Of a stretch of 64,000 nt of DNA, positions 52,797-62,477 are shown piece by piece. The notes beneath the pieces are model-generated. The model ran no database searches. It saw nothing but the letters and a program-made list of their open reading frames with translations, and was not told the origin of the DNA. Positions within the stretch are counted from its first letter, which is position 1. Every line of letters begins with the position of its first letter. Source of the stretch: an uncultured Clostridia bacterium (lineage in GTDB: Bacteria; Bacillota; Clostridia; TANB77; CAG-508). The DNA is taken from assembly GCA_947623865.1 (NCBI GenBank), contig CANQIC010000004.1, positions 1-64,000 on the forward strand, in the 5' to 3' direction. The position numbers and the translations under genes are program-made.

Positions 52797-53034
52797 AATA
52801 CAATAGGAGCCGAATCTTTAGAGATTCGGCTCCTATGCCCACTATTTTAAGTGGAGAGGTTTTTTAGTGTTCATTAGTGGGGTCCTACGTGCCTGCACTA
52901 CTGTACACTATACCTCTTAGAGCATCTTTTAATACACATAATAAGATACTCCTTCCTGCCACAAGTGTGGCGTCTCGGGTTATGCTTTCCCTTGTTAGAG
53001 AAAAGCGCTTACAAACATTGCATCAAAGCAATGT
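52797..53034 (-). ncRNA. Structured non-coding RNA of unknown family (about 240 nt)
   Basis: On the minus strand a consensus promoter (53041-53069) starts a transcript that ends in a strong hairpin (52803-52836). Inside, hairpins ACATTGC/GCAATGT, GCTTTTC/GGAAAGC, CCACA/TGTGG and GTATCTT/AAAGATGC are visible, and the GC content is well above the surroundings. There is no ORF of note. It does not show the core motifs of tmRNA, RNase P RNA or SRP RNA that I know. It lies directly downstream of dnaE. Confidence 0.6.
52803..52836 (-). terminator. Terminator of the 53-kb RNA
   Basis: ATAGGAGCCGAATC/GATTCGGCTCCTAT stem with a six-base loop; followed by a modest T-rich stretch on the minus strand. 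Confidence 0.8.
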
Positions 53035-53040
53035 AGCATT

Positions 53041-53069
53041 ATTATACATTTATTTACATAGTTTGTCAA
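53041..53069 (-). promoter_or_regulatory. Consensus promoter of the 53-kb RNA
   Basis: Minus strand TTGACA (53069-53064), 17-base spacer, TATAAT (53046-53041), just after the dnaE stop codon. Confidence 0.88.
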
Positions 53070-53074
53070 TAGTT

Positions 53075-56000
53075 TTATGTATATTTTAATTCTATATTAT
53101 GTTTTCCTACTATTTCTTTAAAGGCTCCATATATTTCTTCATTAAAATAAATTGCACCACATGGCTTTATTTCACCATTATCATTTACTTGAATAGCAAT
53201 ATTATTTCTATCTCCTGAAAAGAAATTTATCGCACCTCTTAATTTATCTTTTTGGATTTCAGAAATGTTTGTTATATTTAATGTTAAGATTTTTGGGTTG
53301 TCCATTTTAGTTGTTTGGCAAAAAAGGGGTCTGTCCCCTTTTTTGCCATTAAATTCTGTTATGGTGTTTGCAACTATCTTTACTGGTTCATCTTCTCTTA
53401 TACTTAATCTACCATCTATTAATACAATGTTTTCTTCTAATAATATATTTTGTGATTTGCTGTAGCAACTATCAAAAACAATTATTTCTGTACTTCCATA
53501 TAAATCTTCTACTGTCATAAATGCCATTAAAGTATTTCTTTTTGTGTATTTCTTTTTTATTGAAGTTATAATTCCCACATATTTTACTTGTTTTCCATCT
53601 TCATTCAGATTACTGTCTTCATTCATTTGTAGCATTTGAAGTGTATTTATTGTAGAAACTTTTTGTATATCTTCTTTTATTTTATCCAATGGATGCCCTG
53701 ATATATATATACCAAGCATTTCTTTTTCCATTGATAATAGTTCTTTTTCATCGAATTCTTTTAATGTTGTGAAACTATATTTCATACTTTCTATTTTTTC
53801 ATCTTCTGCATTTCCTAAATCAAACATAGTAACTTGCCCTTGCATTGTTTTTCTGGATGTATCACTTATGGTATCTATTATTCCCTCAAATGATGCAAGA
53901 AGTGTACTTCTTGTTTGCTCAAATTCATCAAAGGCACCTGCTTTTATTAAACTTTCTATACATTTTTTATTTACAGATTCTCCTGACATCCTTTCACAGA
54001 AATCTGCAAAGCTTTTAAATTCACCGTTTTTTTCTCTTTCGCCTGCAATTGAATCAACTACTGCATTACCTACATTTTTAACACTTCCGGAGTCCAAATC
54101 TTATTTTATTCCCATCGACAGTAAATTTAGTATAACTTTTATTGATATCTGGTTTTAAAATTTCTATTTTTAATCTTTTACACTCATCTATATATTCTGG
54201 TACTTTATCTAAATTACCTAAAAAGCTATTTAATGTTGCTGCCATAAATTCAGGTGCATAATATGTTTTTAAATATGCTGTTTGATAGGCTACTACTGCA
54301 TAAGCAGCAGCATGTGATTTATTGAATGCATATTTTGCAAACTCTGCCATTTCATCAAATATTCTATTTGCATCTTCCTTACTTATTCCATTTCTAACAC
54401 AACCTGGAATTATAACATTTCCATTTTCATCTGTTTGCCCATTTATAAAGTTTTCTCTTTCTTTTGCCATTACATCTAGTTTTTTCTTTCCCATTGCACG
54501 TCTTACTAAATCAGCTCTTCCGAAGTGAGTATCCTGCTAGGTCTCTTACTATTTGCATAACTTGTTCTTGATATACCATACATCCATAAGTTACATTTAG
54601 TATAGGTATTAGACTTGGATGTGTGTATTCACTATGCTCTGGATTTAATTTATTCTTTATATATCTTGGTATCTGATCCATTGGACCTGGTCTATATAAA
54701 GAAACTCCTGCAATTATATCTTCCAAGCTATCTGGTTTTAATTCCTTCATAAAGTTAGTCATTCCTTGACTTTCAAATTGAAATACTCCAGATGTATTTC
54801 CACTTCTCCATGTTTCTTCAAAAACTTTTGGATCATTCATTTCTTTATCTATCTTAACATCTATTCCTCTGCATTTTTTTACAAGTTTAATTGTATCTGA
54901 TATTACAGTAAGAGTTCTAAGTCCTAAAAAGTCCATCTTTAATAATCCTAGTTCTTCTAAAGTTGTCATTATAAATTCAGTAGATATTGTTCCTTCATTT
55001 ACATATAGTGGAACATAGTCTATAACCGGATCTTTTGTAATAACAATTCCACATGCATGAGTAGATGCTTGTCTTGGCATACCTTCTAATCCCATTGCTA
55101 TATCGAGTAATTTTCTTGTTTCTTCATCTGTTTCATAAAGATGTCCAAGTTCTCTATTTTGTTCTAATGCTTTTTTTATAGTAATATGAAGTTCATTTGG
55201 TATCATTTTTGCAAGTTTATCTGCTTCAGCATATGGCACATCTAATGCCCTTGCAACGTCTCTTATTACCATTCTTGCAGACATTGTTCCAAATGTTATA
55301 ATTTGTGATACATGATCTCTTCCATATTTTCTTCCGACATAATCTATAACTTCGCCTCTTCTTTCATAGTCAAAATCTATATCAAAATCGGGCATACTAA
55401 TTCTTTCTGGATTTAAAAATCTCTCAAAAAGTAAGTTGTATTTTATAGGGTCTATATCTGTTATTCCTAATGCATATGCAACTATTGAACCTGCTCCTGA
55501 ACCACGTCCAGGTCCTACACTTATTCCATTTGTTCTTGCATAATTAATAAAGTCCCAAACTATTAAGAAATAATCTACATATCCCATTTTTTCTATTACT
55601 GATAATTCATAATCAAAACGTTCTTGTATTTCTTTACTTGGATTTTCCCCATATCTTCTTTTTAATCCTTCATTACTTAGATGTATAAAGTAATCTGTAT
55701 GAGTAGCAAATTCTTTTGGAACTTCATAATTTGGAAGTTTAGTATGACCAAATTCAAATTCTACATTACACTTTTCTGCAATTTTCACTGTGTTTTCAAT
55801 AGCTTCAGGAACATTTTTAAAATATTCTATCATTTCTTCTGGTGATTTTATATAAAACTCATCTGTTCCCATTCTCATTCTATCTTCATCTGTCATTCTC
55901 TTTCCTGTTTGTATACATAGCAAGATTTCATGATTATAAGCATCTTCTTTTTTTAAATAATGTGCATCATTTGTTGCAACAAGTGGAATATCTAGTTTCT

Positions 56001-56580
56001 TAGACATCTCTATCAATTTTTGATTTACTAATACTTGCTCTGGAAGTCCATTTGGTTGTATTTCTAAATAATAATCTTTACCAAATAAATTTTTATGCCA
56101 AAGTGCTACTTCTTCTGCTTTTTCTATATTATTATTTAGGATTTCTCTATTTACATTTCCTGCAAGGCATGCACTTAAAGCAATTAATCCTTCATGATAT
56201 TTTTCTAAAATTTCATAATCTATACGAGGTTTATAATAAAAACCTTCTGTAAATCCCATTGAAACTAATCTACTTAAATTTTTGTATCCTGTTTGATTTT
56301 TTGCAAGTAATATTAAATGATAGTAATGGTTATCTATATTAGCTTCCTTGTCAAATCTTGTTCTAGGGGCAACATACACTTCACATCCTATAATAGGTTT
56401 TACTCCTTCTGCTTTACATGCTTTATAAAAGTCTACTACTCCAAACATTACTCCATGGTCAGTAATAGCAATAGAATCCATTCCTAATTCTTTTGCTCTT
56501 TTAGGTAAATCTTTTATTCTATTTGCTCCATCCAACAAACTAAATTCGCTATGGACATGTAAATGAACAAAATTTGCCAT
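53075..56580 (-). CDS. dnaE: DNA polymerase III alpha subunit DnaE, read through two CGG +1 sites
   Basis: Replicative C-family polymerase. The PHP domain begins NFVHLHVHSEFSLLDG; catalytic Asp residues lie in PDFDIDF; the finger region, helix-hairpin-helix and OB fold follow. The frame breaks twice, both at CGGA: after LAGYSL (54520-54522), restored as GRADLVRRAMGKKK, and after RFGL (54087-54089), restored as GSVKNVGNAVVDS. Reading through both gives 1167 aa, full length. A 31-bp palindrome (53317-53347) lies in frame in the C-terminal part. Confidence 0.95.
53317..53347. repeat. Palindrome embedded in the dnaE coding region
   Basis: GGCAAAAAAGGGG-TCTGT-CCCCTTTTTTGCC, 13-bp perfect arms. 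It encodes GKKGDRPLFC-type residues between the OB fold and the C-terminal segment. Same style as the intergenic palindromes at 25.8, 56.6 and 59.1 kb. Confidence 0.85.
54087..54089 (-). other. Second CGG +1 decoding site in dnaE
   Basis: CTC-C-GGA-AGT. Skipping C gives Leu-Gly-Ser, Gly at residue 831, in RFGLGSVKNVG. Confidence 0.95.
54520..54522 (-). other. First CGG +1 decoding site in dnaE
   Basis: CTT-C-GGA-AGA. Skipping C gives Leu-Gly-Arg, Gly at residue 687, in AGYSLGRADLVRRAM. Confidence 0.95.
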
Positions 56581-56635
56581 ATTTTCTCTCCTTTGATGCC
56601 TGTATTATATTACAATTTTTATTTTTTATCAATAG

Positions 56636-56664
56636 GAAAAAAAGGCCTTGGTCCCCTTTTTTAC
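56636..56664. repeat. Short palindrome upstream of dnaE
   Basis: GAAAAAAAGG/CCTTTTTT-type arms around CCTTGGTCC, about 55 bases upstream of the dnaE start; imperfect relative of the AAAAGGGG/CCCCTTTT palindromes. Confidence 0.6.
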
Positions 56665-56790
56665 TGTTTTTATTTTACATAATTTATTATTTCTCTTTAC
56701 TATTTTACCAATTTATGGTATAATTAAAATGACGGCTGGATTATATTAATTAAATAATTCATTTGTTACCTATAAAGGAGAAAATAAAAA

Positions 56791-57649
56791 ATGATAAAAT
56801 TAGTTGCAAGTGATTTAGATGGAACTATAATTGGAAGAGATAATACCATTTTTGAAAATAACCTTAAAGCAATAAACGATATAAATAATAAAAATATAGA
56901 TTTTGTAATATGCACTGGTAAGACATATCCAATCACAAAAGGAATGTGTGATAAATTCAATGCATCATATGGAATATTTGGAAATCGGAAACCAAATTAT
57001 AAATTTAAAGACTGGTGAAGAAATCTATAAAAAACTATTAACTGATTCTGAAATTAATTCTTGCATTGATATAGCAAGAGCCCACAATTTACATGTTCAC
57101 ATATATACTGATAATGAAATAATAAGTGAAAAAGAACTTAAATATATGGATTTGAGAAATTATAAATTACAGCAAAATAAACACTTTGATGCATCTTTAA
57201 GTATAACTACTGTGCAAGATATAAAGCAATATTTATTATTTAATAAAGTTAACGTATATAAATTAATTATTTCTTCAGATAATGATTTATCTGACATCAA
57301 AAATGAAATTCTTAAAAAAGAAGATATTTCTATCACAACTATTAAAAAGTTTGGTGAATACAAAGATGACGTAATTAATAAGGAATATGAATATTTAGAT
57401 ATTACACCAAAAAATATAAATAAAGATGCTGCTTTAAAAATTTTAGGAAACTACTTAAATGTTAATAATGATGAAATTATGGCAATTGGTGATAACTTAA
57501 ATGATTTAGATATGGTTAAAAATTCTGGTCTTGGAGTTGCAGTTGCAAATGCTTATGATGAATTAAAACAAGTTGCAAAATATACAACTGATAATACAGT
57601 TGAAGCAGGTGGATTTGCAGAAGCAGTTTACAAATTTATTGAATTTTAA
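56791..57649 (+). CDS. HAD-superfamily Cof-type phosphatase, read through one CGG +1 site
   Basis: Cof/YidA-like sugar- or cofactor-phosphate phosphatase. DLDGTI (residues 8-13) holds the nucleophile Asp; TGK and GDNLNDLDMVKNSGLG are motifs II and IV. The frame breaks after YGIFGN at CGGA (56986-56988); continuing at GGA gives GNQIINLKTGEEIYKK, where Cof proteins have NGA-x-I. Total 285 aa. AAAGGAG precedes the ATG. The substrate is unknown. Confidence 0.92.
56986..56988 (+). other. CGG +1 decoding site in the HAD phosphatase gene
   Basis: AAT-C-GGA-AAC. Skipping C gives Asn-Gly-Asn, Gly at residue 66, the conserved Asn-Gly of Cof proteins. Confidence 0.92.
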
Positions 57650-57656
57650 TAATATA

Positions 57657-57693
57657 AAATGAACAAAAGAGACTATCCCTTTTGTTCATTTTA
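57657..57693. terminator. Bidirectional terminator between HAD gene and nadD
   Basis: AAATGAACAAAA/TTTTGTTCATTT stem with a short loop between convergent genes; it overlaps the nadD stop. Confidence 0.82.
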
Positions 57694-58299
57694 CATATAT
57701 AATTTATTATTTTTAATATATTCTAAAACTTTTTTAGGTACATATTTTTCTATATTTTCTCCATTTTGTATTTTATCTCTTATAAAGCTCGAACTTAAAT
57801 GTATTCTATCTATTCCCTCTATTTTTATTAGTGCTTCCCTATTTTTATTTAATATATCATTATTTATAATAATGTCTTCAAGTATATCATTATCTCTTTC
57901 TAAAACAATAATTTTATAATCTCTTAATAATCTTTCTGAGTCATTCCATGTTTCTAATTCTTTTAAGTTGTCTGTTCCCATAATAAAACATATATCATAT
58001 TCTTGCTTATATTCTTTTTTTAACAAGTCTAATGTTTGGATTGTATATAATTGCTTATCTTGTCTCAATTCTATATCGGATACTTCTAACTTGTCCTCAT
58101 TTTCGCATATAAGTTTTAACATATTATATCTATGCTCATCGCTTTCTAATTCTAACTTTTGATATTTTGTACTTACTGGAACAAAAATTAATTTTTCTAT
58201 CATTTTGCACTTTTCTATAATTTGCTTTGATAATAAAATATGTGAATTGATTGGAGGATTAAATGAACCCCCAAAAACTGCTATAATTTTTTTTGGCAT
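57691..58299 (-). CDS. nadD: Nicotinate-nucleotide adenylyltransferase
   Basis: Adenylates nicotinate mononucleotide in NAD synthesis. The nucleotidyltransferase motif GSFNPPINSH is at residues 11-20, GTDNL lies in the middle, and the C-terminal LSSSFIRDKIQNG corresponds to ISSTxIR. 202 aa, normal. Convergent with the HAD gene. Confidence 0.94.
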   Translation of the reverse strand: MPKKIIAVFGGSFNPPINSHILLSKQIIEKCKMIEKLIFVPVSTKYQKLELESDEHRYNMLKLICENEDKLEVSDIELRQDKQLYTIQTLDLLKKEYKQEYDICFIMGTDNLKELETWNDSERLLRDYKIIVLERDNDILEDIIINNDILNKNREALIKIEGIDRIHLSSSFIRDKIQNGENIEKYVPKKVLEYIKNNKLYM

Positions 58300-58361
58300 A
58301 TCTTAGTTCTCCTTTGTAATCAATATATCACATTTTATATTTTATTTTCAATATATAAAAT

Positions 58362-58619
58362 AAATTGTTGTTTGTAGATTAAATTTGTTTTCAAATCCGT
58401 AGGGGTCGCACCCCTGGGCGACTCGAAATTGTAATTTATTTGATAACCTTTTATACGATTTAGGGCAATTTCTTCGATGTATTCGGGTCGCCGAGGACGG
58501 CGACCCCTACATCATTTGCAACAGATTTAATCGTCTGGAAATTCAGGACAGTCCCCTTTTTTCCCTTTTGGAAAAAAAGAGGGACAGTCTCTAGAATTTC
58601 CTCACACAAATTACAATTT
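58362..58619. repeat. Composite palindromic repeat
   Basis: This 321-base gap upstream of nadD holds nested elements: family ends AAATTGTTGTTTG and CAAATTACAATTT; an inner GTAGGGGTCG...CGACCCCTAC palindrome around an unrelated segment; and a degraded GGACAGTCCC core. It shares the sequence CCTACATCATTTGCAA and ATTTAATCGTCTGGAAATTC with the composite at 20.4 kb. Confidence 0.85.
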
Positions 58620-58620
58620 G

Positions 58621-59043
58621 CTAAAATCTTCTATATCTAGCATATCTACAGCCACATGTATTATTATTTCCATTATTTGAATTTGTATTGTTTGAATTAT
58701 TAATATTATTTAAAATTTCATTTAATGTATTGTTTATATTACTTATATTATTTTCATTGTCCTCCGTATTGCTATTTAGTAAATTTGATAGAGCTTCACA
58801 TATACAATTATTTACATTTGATTTACAAAATAATCTTACTAAAGCAGCAGTTATAAAAGCAAGTATTGTATATGCAAGTGTTGCAATTAAAAAAGTTTCA
58901 TCAAATGCTGCAAATGTTACAATTAGAAATATTGCAAATATAAGTGCTGCAACACTAATTGGGCTATTTAATAGTTTTTGTAAAATAGCCGATATTATTA
59001 TTACAGCAATTGGTAACGCAAAAAATATTAATAATGTATTCAT
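58621..59043 (-). CDS. DUF2651-like membrane protein with Asn-rich tail
   Basis: 140 residues. Three membrane helices (1-75) with SPISVAALIFAIFLIVTFAA and DETFLIATLAYTILAFITA match the DUF2651/YbeF pattern. A tail very rich in Asn (about residues 90-130) and a final CGCRYARYRRF follow. Function unknown. The stop abuts the composite repeat. Confidence 0.7.
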   Translation of the reverse strand: MNTLLIFFALPIAVIIISAILQKLLNSPISVAALIFAIFLIVTFAAFDETFLIATLAYTILAFITAALVRLFCKSNVNNCICEALSNLLNSNTEDNENNISNINNTLNEILNNINNSNNTNSNNGNNNTCGCRYARYRRF

Positions 59044-59112
59044 AGTTTTACCTCCATATGTAATTTTATATATAATATGTAACTTGTTTTATTTTTGTTA
59101 ATTTAATTGAAT

Positions 59113-59175
59113 AAATTATTGTTTGTATAAAATGGGTGAAAAAGGGGCCAGGCCCCTTTTTCACCCACAAAACAA
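59113..59175. repeat. Small palindrome with repeat-family left end
   Basis: AAATTATTGTTTG, then GGGTGAAAAAGGGGCC/GGCCCCTTTTTCACCC, a 16-bp perfect stem. Relative of the element at 25.8 kb. Confidence 0.8.
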
Positions 59176-59264
59176 AAACAGACAGAAGAAATTTCTAAAA
59201 CCCTTGAAAATACTGTAAAAATTATATATAATATATATATCAAATTTTGAAAGGAGCAAAAAGT

Positions 59265-59441
59265 ATGCCAAAAAAAATTGTAAAACTTACTTTACGGTTT
59301 GAAGCAGATGATGGAAAAACAGTAGAGAGAGTAATCAAAGGAGAAGCAAATAAAATTTCCTACATTATGGATGAAGCAGGGCTTCTCGATGACAAACTCG
59401 AAGAATTTTTGGGATGCCAATGCAATCATATCAAAGAATAA
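59265..59441 (+). CDS. Hypothetical 58-aa protein, foreign-looking; contains a zero-frame CGG
   Basis: MPKKIVKLTLRFEADDGKTV is followed by a helical part and GCQCNH near the end. AAAGGAG lies seven bases before ATG 59265. The codon use (CTC, GAC, ATC) is more GC-rich than nearby genes. Codon 11 is CGG (59295-59297) followed by TTT, and here the zero frame remains open; the +1 frame would stop about nine codons on. It is the second exception to the CGG rule. Family not recognised. A hairpin GATGTC...GGCATC with T-run (59459-59486) ends it. Confidence 0.65.
   Translation: MPKKIVKLTLRFEADDGKTVERVIKGEANKISYIMDEAGLLDDKLEEFLGCQCNHIKE
59295..59297 (+). other. Zero-frame CGG without frame change (exception 2)
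   Basis: TTA-CGG-TTT-GAA, codon 11 of the 58-aa gene. Skipping C would lead to a TAG after GLKQMMEKQ. Confidence 0.8.
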
Positions 59442-59629
59442 TTTCTTTGATATGATAGGATGTCTGCAGTAATGTAGGCATCTTTTCTTAAATTATAAAA
59501 TAAATTTTAAATCAAGTATTAACAAATATTAAATAGTCAATTCATTTTTCTAAAAAATTCTATTTTTTATTTGCTTTTTTTGTTTTTTATGATAAAATAA
59601 TTAATAATAAATTATTGGGAGGATTAATT

Positions 59630-59863
59630 ATGGAATTTAAAAAATGTATGCGTTGTGGATGTTTTTTTATGTCAGATAATGATGTTTGTTGTAATTGTCA
59701 GTCAAGAGATAAAATGGATATAGCAAAATTAAATTCTATCTTAGATGAAAATAATAATTTTAATTCTGTACAAGATCTTTCTATTTTAAGTGGTATAAAT
59801 ATTAATAATTTAAATAGATATATTGCAAATAACCAAATATCTAATCTAAATATTAATTTATAA
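59630..59863 (+). CDS. Small zinc-ribbon protein (YvyF/TIGR03826-like)
   Basis: 77 residues. CMRCG at the N-terminus and CCNCQ at about residue 20 form a zinc ribbon, followed by a helical segment resembling a short HTH (VQDLSILSGININNLNRYI). This is the layout of the flagellar-operon protein YvyF, though no flagellar gene is nearby. Start ATG 59630 with GGGAGG. Confidence 0.7.
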   Translation: MEFKKCMRCGCFFMSDNDVCCNCQSRDKMDIAKLNSILDENNNFNSVQDLSILSGININNLNRYIANNQISNLNINL

Positions 59864-59892
59864 GTTGATTTTAATTATTATAATATATATTA

Positions 59893-59920
59893 AGATGTGG
59901 ATTACTACCACATCTTTTTT
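59893..59920 (+). terminator. Terminator after the zinc-ribbon gene
   Basis: AGATGTGG/CCACATCT stem followed by TTTTTT on the plus strand; the T-run touches the stop of the convergent rhodanese gene. Confidence 0.88.
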
Positions 59921-60255
59921 AAATTCCATCTAATCCATTTTCTAAATTATATAAGCTTTTAAATCCAGCTTTTTTTAAAATTTTAATTGCTTTTTTACTT
60001 CTCATTCCACTCTGACAATATACAATTATCATTTTATCTTTTTCCTTTAGTTTGCAATCACAACACTTTTCTAATTCATATAGTGGTATATTAATTGCCC
60101 CGATTTAAATGTCCTTCTTTATATTCTTGAGGACTTCTTACATCCAATAAAATTGATTCTTCATTTACTTTTATAATATTTTTTACTTCTTCTATAGAAA
60201 TATCTTCATCATTTCTATATTTTTTTAGTTTTACTAACAATTTGTTTATATTCAT
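59919..60255 (-). CDS. Rhodanese-like domain protein, read through one CGG +1 site
   Basis: Single rhodanese domain, 111 aa. SILLDVRSPQEYKEGHLN is the conserved first half. The frame breaks there at CGGG (60100-60102); continuing at GGG gives GAINIPLYELEK and the active-site loop IVYCQSGMRS with the catalytic Cys, then KAGFKSLYNLENGLDGI. Without the +1 step the catalytic Cys is lost. AAGGTG precedes ATG 60255. Likely a sulfurtransferase or sulfur carrier. Confidence 0.92.
60100..60102 (-). other. CGG +1 decoding site in the rhodanese gene
   Basis: AAT-C-GGG-GCA. Skipping C gives Asn-Gly-Ala, Gly at residue 52, the invariant GHxxGAxN glycine of rhodaneses. Second CGGG site. Confidence 0.94.
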
Positions 60256-60279
60256 AATATCACCTTTAAATAAATTTAA

Positions 60280-60311
60280 AAACTCCATTAAAAATTTAAA
60301 ATGGAGTTTTT
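60280..60311 (-). terminator. Terminator after secF
   Basis: AACTCCAT/ATGGAGTT stem with A- and T-runs on the two sides, between secF and the rhodanese gene on the same strand. Confidence 0.8.
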
Positions 60312-60337
60312 GATTATTATATTATATGATTTATTGT

Positions 60338-60988
60338 CTAATTTTGTTCTTTTTTTAATTTTGTTAAATCTCTTTCAAACTTTTCTGTAAGTATTATTAT
60401 TGAGATTATATATAGTATAATTGAAATAGGCATTGTATATTCATTAATAGGTATTCTTGTTATTGCATATATACTTAATAGCAATAATTGCACAATTATT
60501 ATTACACATATTGTAAATAATATAACATTTAATATCCCTAATTCTTTATATCTTACTATAAAATAAGCTAATATAATTACAGCTGTTATGCATGTTGGAA
60601 TAATATATGGTCTTATTATATCTATTCCACTTATTCTTGCATTATTTGTTACTAATAAATCATCATTTTCTAATTCTAAGCCATATCTTTCATTAATCTT
60701 TGAAACTAAATTGCTTAATTGTTCATCAGAAACAGATTTTGTTATTATTAAAATATCACGATCTAAATTGTTTACTTGTCTTGTTTTAAAGTTTCTTCCA
60801 AAAACTTCTGTTATTATAGATTCTACATCAGAAAATTCGAAGTCCGTTTCCAAATACAATTCTACACTTGTATTTTTTCCATATGTCAAACTATAATTCA
60901 TACCTTTTGTAAATAACATTATTGCTCCTACTATTACTATAATTAGTATTACTGCTAGTAAAGATAATATTTTTTTATTTTTTAACAT
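60338..60988 (-). CDS. secF: SecF-like protein translocase subunit (divergent)
   Basis: 216 residues: an N-terminal membrane helix, an extracytoplasmic domain with FTKGMNYSLTYG (compare the SecF F-x-x-G-x-D segment) and four or five C-terminal helices. It is shorter and more diverged than classical SecF. It lies directly downstream of secD, supporting the call. I start at ATG 60988 (AGGAGGAAC upstream). It works with SecD to pull secreted proteins using the proton-motive force. Confidence 0.72.
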   Translation of the reverse strand: MLKNKKILSLLAVILIIVIVGAIMLFTKGMNYSLTYGKNTSVELYLETDFEFSDVESIITEVFGRNFKTRQVNNLDRDILIITKSVSDEQLSNLVSKINERYGLELENDDLLVTNNARISGIDIIRPYIIPTCITAVIILAYFIVRYKELGILNVILFTICVIIIVQLLLLSIYAITRIPINEYTMPISIILYIISIIILTEKFERDLTKLKKEQN

Positions 60989-61097
60989 AACTTGTTCCTC
61001 CTCCAAAATTCGGTTTACGAATTTTGTACATTTAAGTTTAATGGCATAATTCGGTATTCCTTATTGGCATTTCTTACCAATAATGCCTTCACATTAT

Positions 61098-62465
61098 TTA
61101 TTCTTCAATTGTTTTTATTGTTATTTGTGTTAATATTAGATTATATAAATACATTGTTATAATTCCCCATACTAAAGTCATTCCTAAACTTGATATGCTA
61201 GCAATATTATTAAATGTAAAAACAATTGCTATTATATAAATTGGTATTAATCTTAATGCAAATTTAACTGTTGTATCTTTCATAAAATTGTTTTTTGAAT
61301 TTTTAAATGCTAAATATATATACATATAATTTAATACTACGGATATTATTATACCTACTACTCCTTCTATTGTTATTTTAATATTTGTATATCTTAATGT
61401 TAATAATAGTAAAGATATATATCCAATTTGCAATATTACTGCAAGTATTCCTTTTAATTTCAATTTTATTATTAAATATATAAACATTACAATTAATACA
61501 GCAAGTAAAATATACATCAAAATATTTAAATCTGTTTTTGTCAACATGCTAGATACTGTGTATTCTGATGAATTATAAGTAATAGGCAATACTCCTGAAT
61601 TTAAAACAGTAGCCATTTGGTTTGCAGATTCTGCATATTTTCTTATTGTTTCTGAATCAGTGCCTGTCCCTATTGAAACATTTAAAGTACCATCTGTTAT
61701 TGTATCACCAAAATATGTTGTTCTATATGTCTCTCCATCAAAAACAATTGCTACTTCTTTAGTATCAGTGTTATCTTCTAATTCTCCTTCTTCATTTGCT
61801 ACCTGCGTTGTTGTTGATACATATTGTTTACTTATTTCTTCAAGCTTTTTCTTTCCATCTTTATTAAATTTTATTTGCAAATATACTGTGTTTCCAGTAT
61901 CTGTTTGTCCATATACTACTTTGCTATTTTCTATATAGCTATTATCCAATAATACCTCATTTGTTTCACTATCGGTTAATTCAAATACACCTTTTTGAGA
62001 TAAATTAGATATTATGCTATCTGTATTATCGTCTTCTGTCATTTCTATTTGTATATTTCCATTATCAGTATCTTGTTTTATATAATACTGATCTGCTCCT
62101 AGTAAATTCAATCTGTTTCTAAATATTTGCTTCGATAATTTAAAATTATCTTGTGTTAATACTTCATCACTATTTACTTTGTTTTCTACAGTTGTATATC
62201 CATTTTCTTCTGTATACTCTATTCCTTCTTGTTTTTCTGTAATTTCATTTCCATCTTTATCGTAAATAGTAGTAGATTCTACTGTTCTGTCGACTTCAAA
62301 ATTAACTGTCCTACTATTTGTAAATTCCATTCCTAATATATATTCTGGTACCCTATTTGCAACTTTATATTCTTCCTTTTTATAAATTCCAAAAAACGAT
62401 GCACTACTGATTATTATTACTAATAATATAACTGTAATTATTGTTATTACTTTTTGTGGTTTCAC
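61098..62465 (-). CDS. secD: SecD-like protein translocase subunit
   Basis: 455 residues. TM1 near the N-terminus is followed by a large extracytoplasmic region with the SecD-type pattern IFRNRLNLLGADQYYIKQ and GKKKLEEISKQYV, then about six C-terminal membrane helices. It also contains IVFDGETYRTTYFGDTI, characteristic of the SecD P1 domain. It is diverged from SecD of Bacillus and the C-terminal helices are less conserved. Paired with secF 109 bases downstream. Confidence 0.82.
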   Translation of the reverse strand: MKPQKVITIITVILLVIIISSASFFGIYKKEEYKVANRVPEYILGMEFTNSRTVNFEVDRTVESTTIYDKDGNEITEKQEGIEYTEENGYTTVENKVNSDEVLTQDNFKLSKQIFRNRLNLLGADQYYIKQDTDNGNIQIEMTEDDNTDSIISNLSQKGVFELTDSETNEVLLDNSYIENSKVVYGQTDTGNTVYLQIKFNKDGKKKLEEISKQYVSTTTQVANEEGELEDNTDTKEVAIVFDGETYRTTYFGDTITDGTLNVSIGTGTDSETIRKYAESANQMATVLNSGVLPITYNSSEYTVSSMLTKTDLNILMYILLAVLIVMFIYLIIKLKLKGILAVILQIGYISLLLLTLRYTNIKITIEGVVGIIISVVLNYMYIYLAFKNSKNNFMKDTTVKFALRLIPIYIIAIVFTFNNIASISSLGMTLVWGIITMYLYNLILTQITIKTIEE

Positions 62466-62477
62466 TTTTTACTCCTC

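Noticed and set aside
53317..53347. Palindrome inside dnaE as a transcription terminator
   Set aside because: It lies within an open, conserved reading frame, and no terminator role is needed in the middle of an essential gene; in-frame domestication is more likely.
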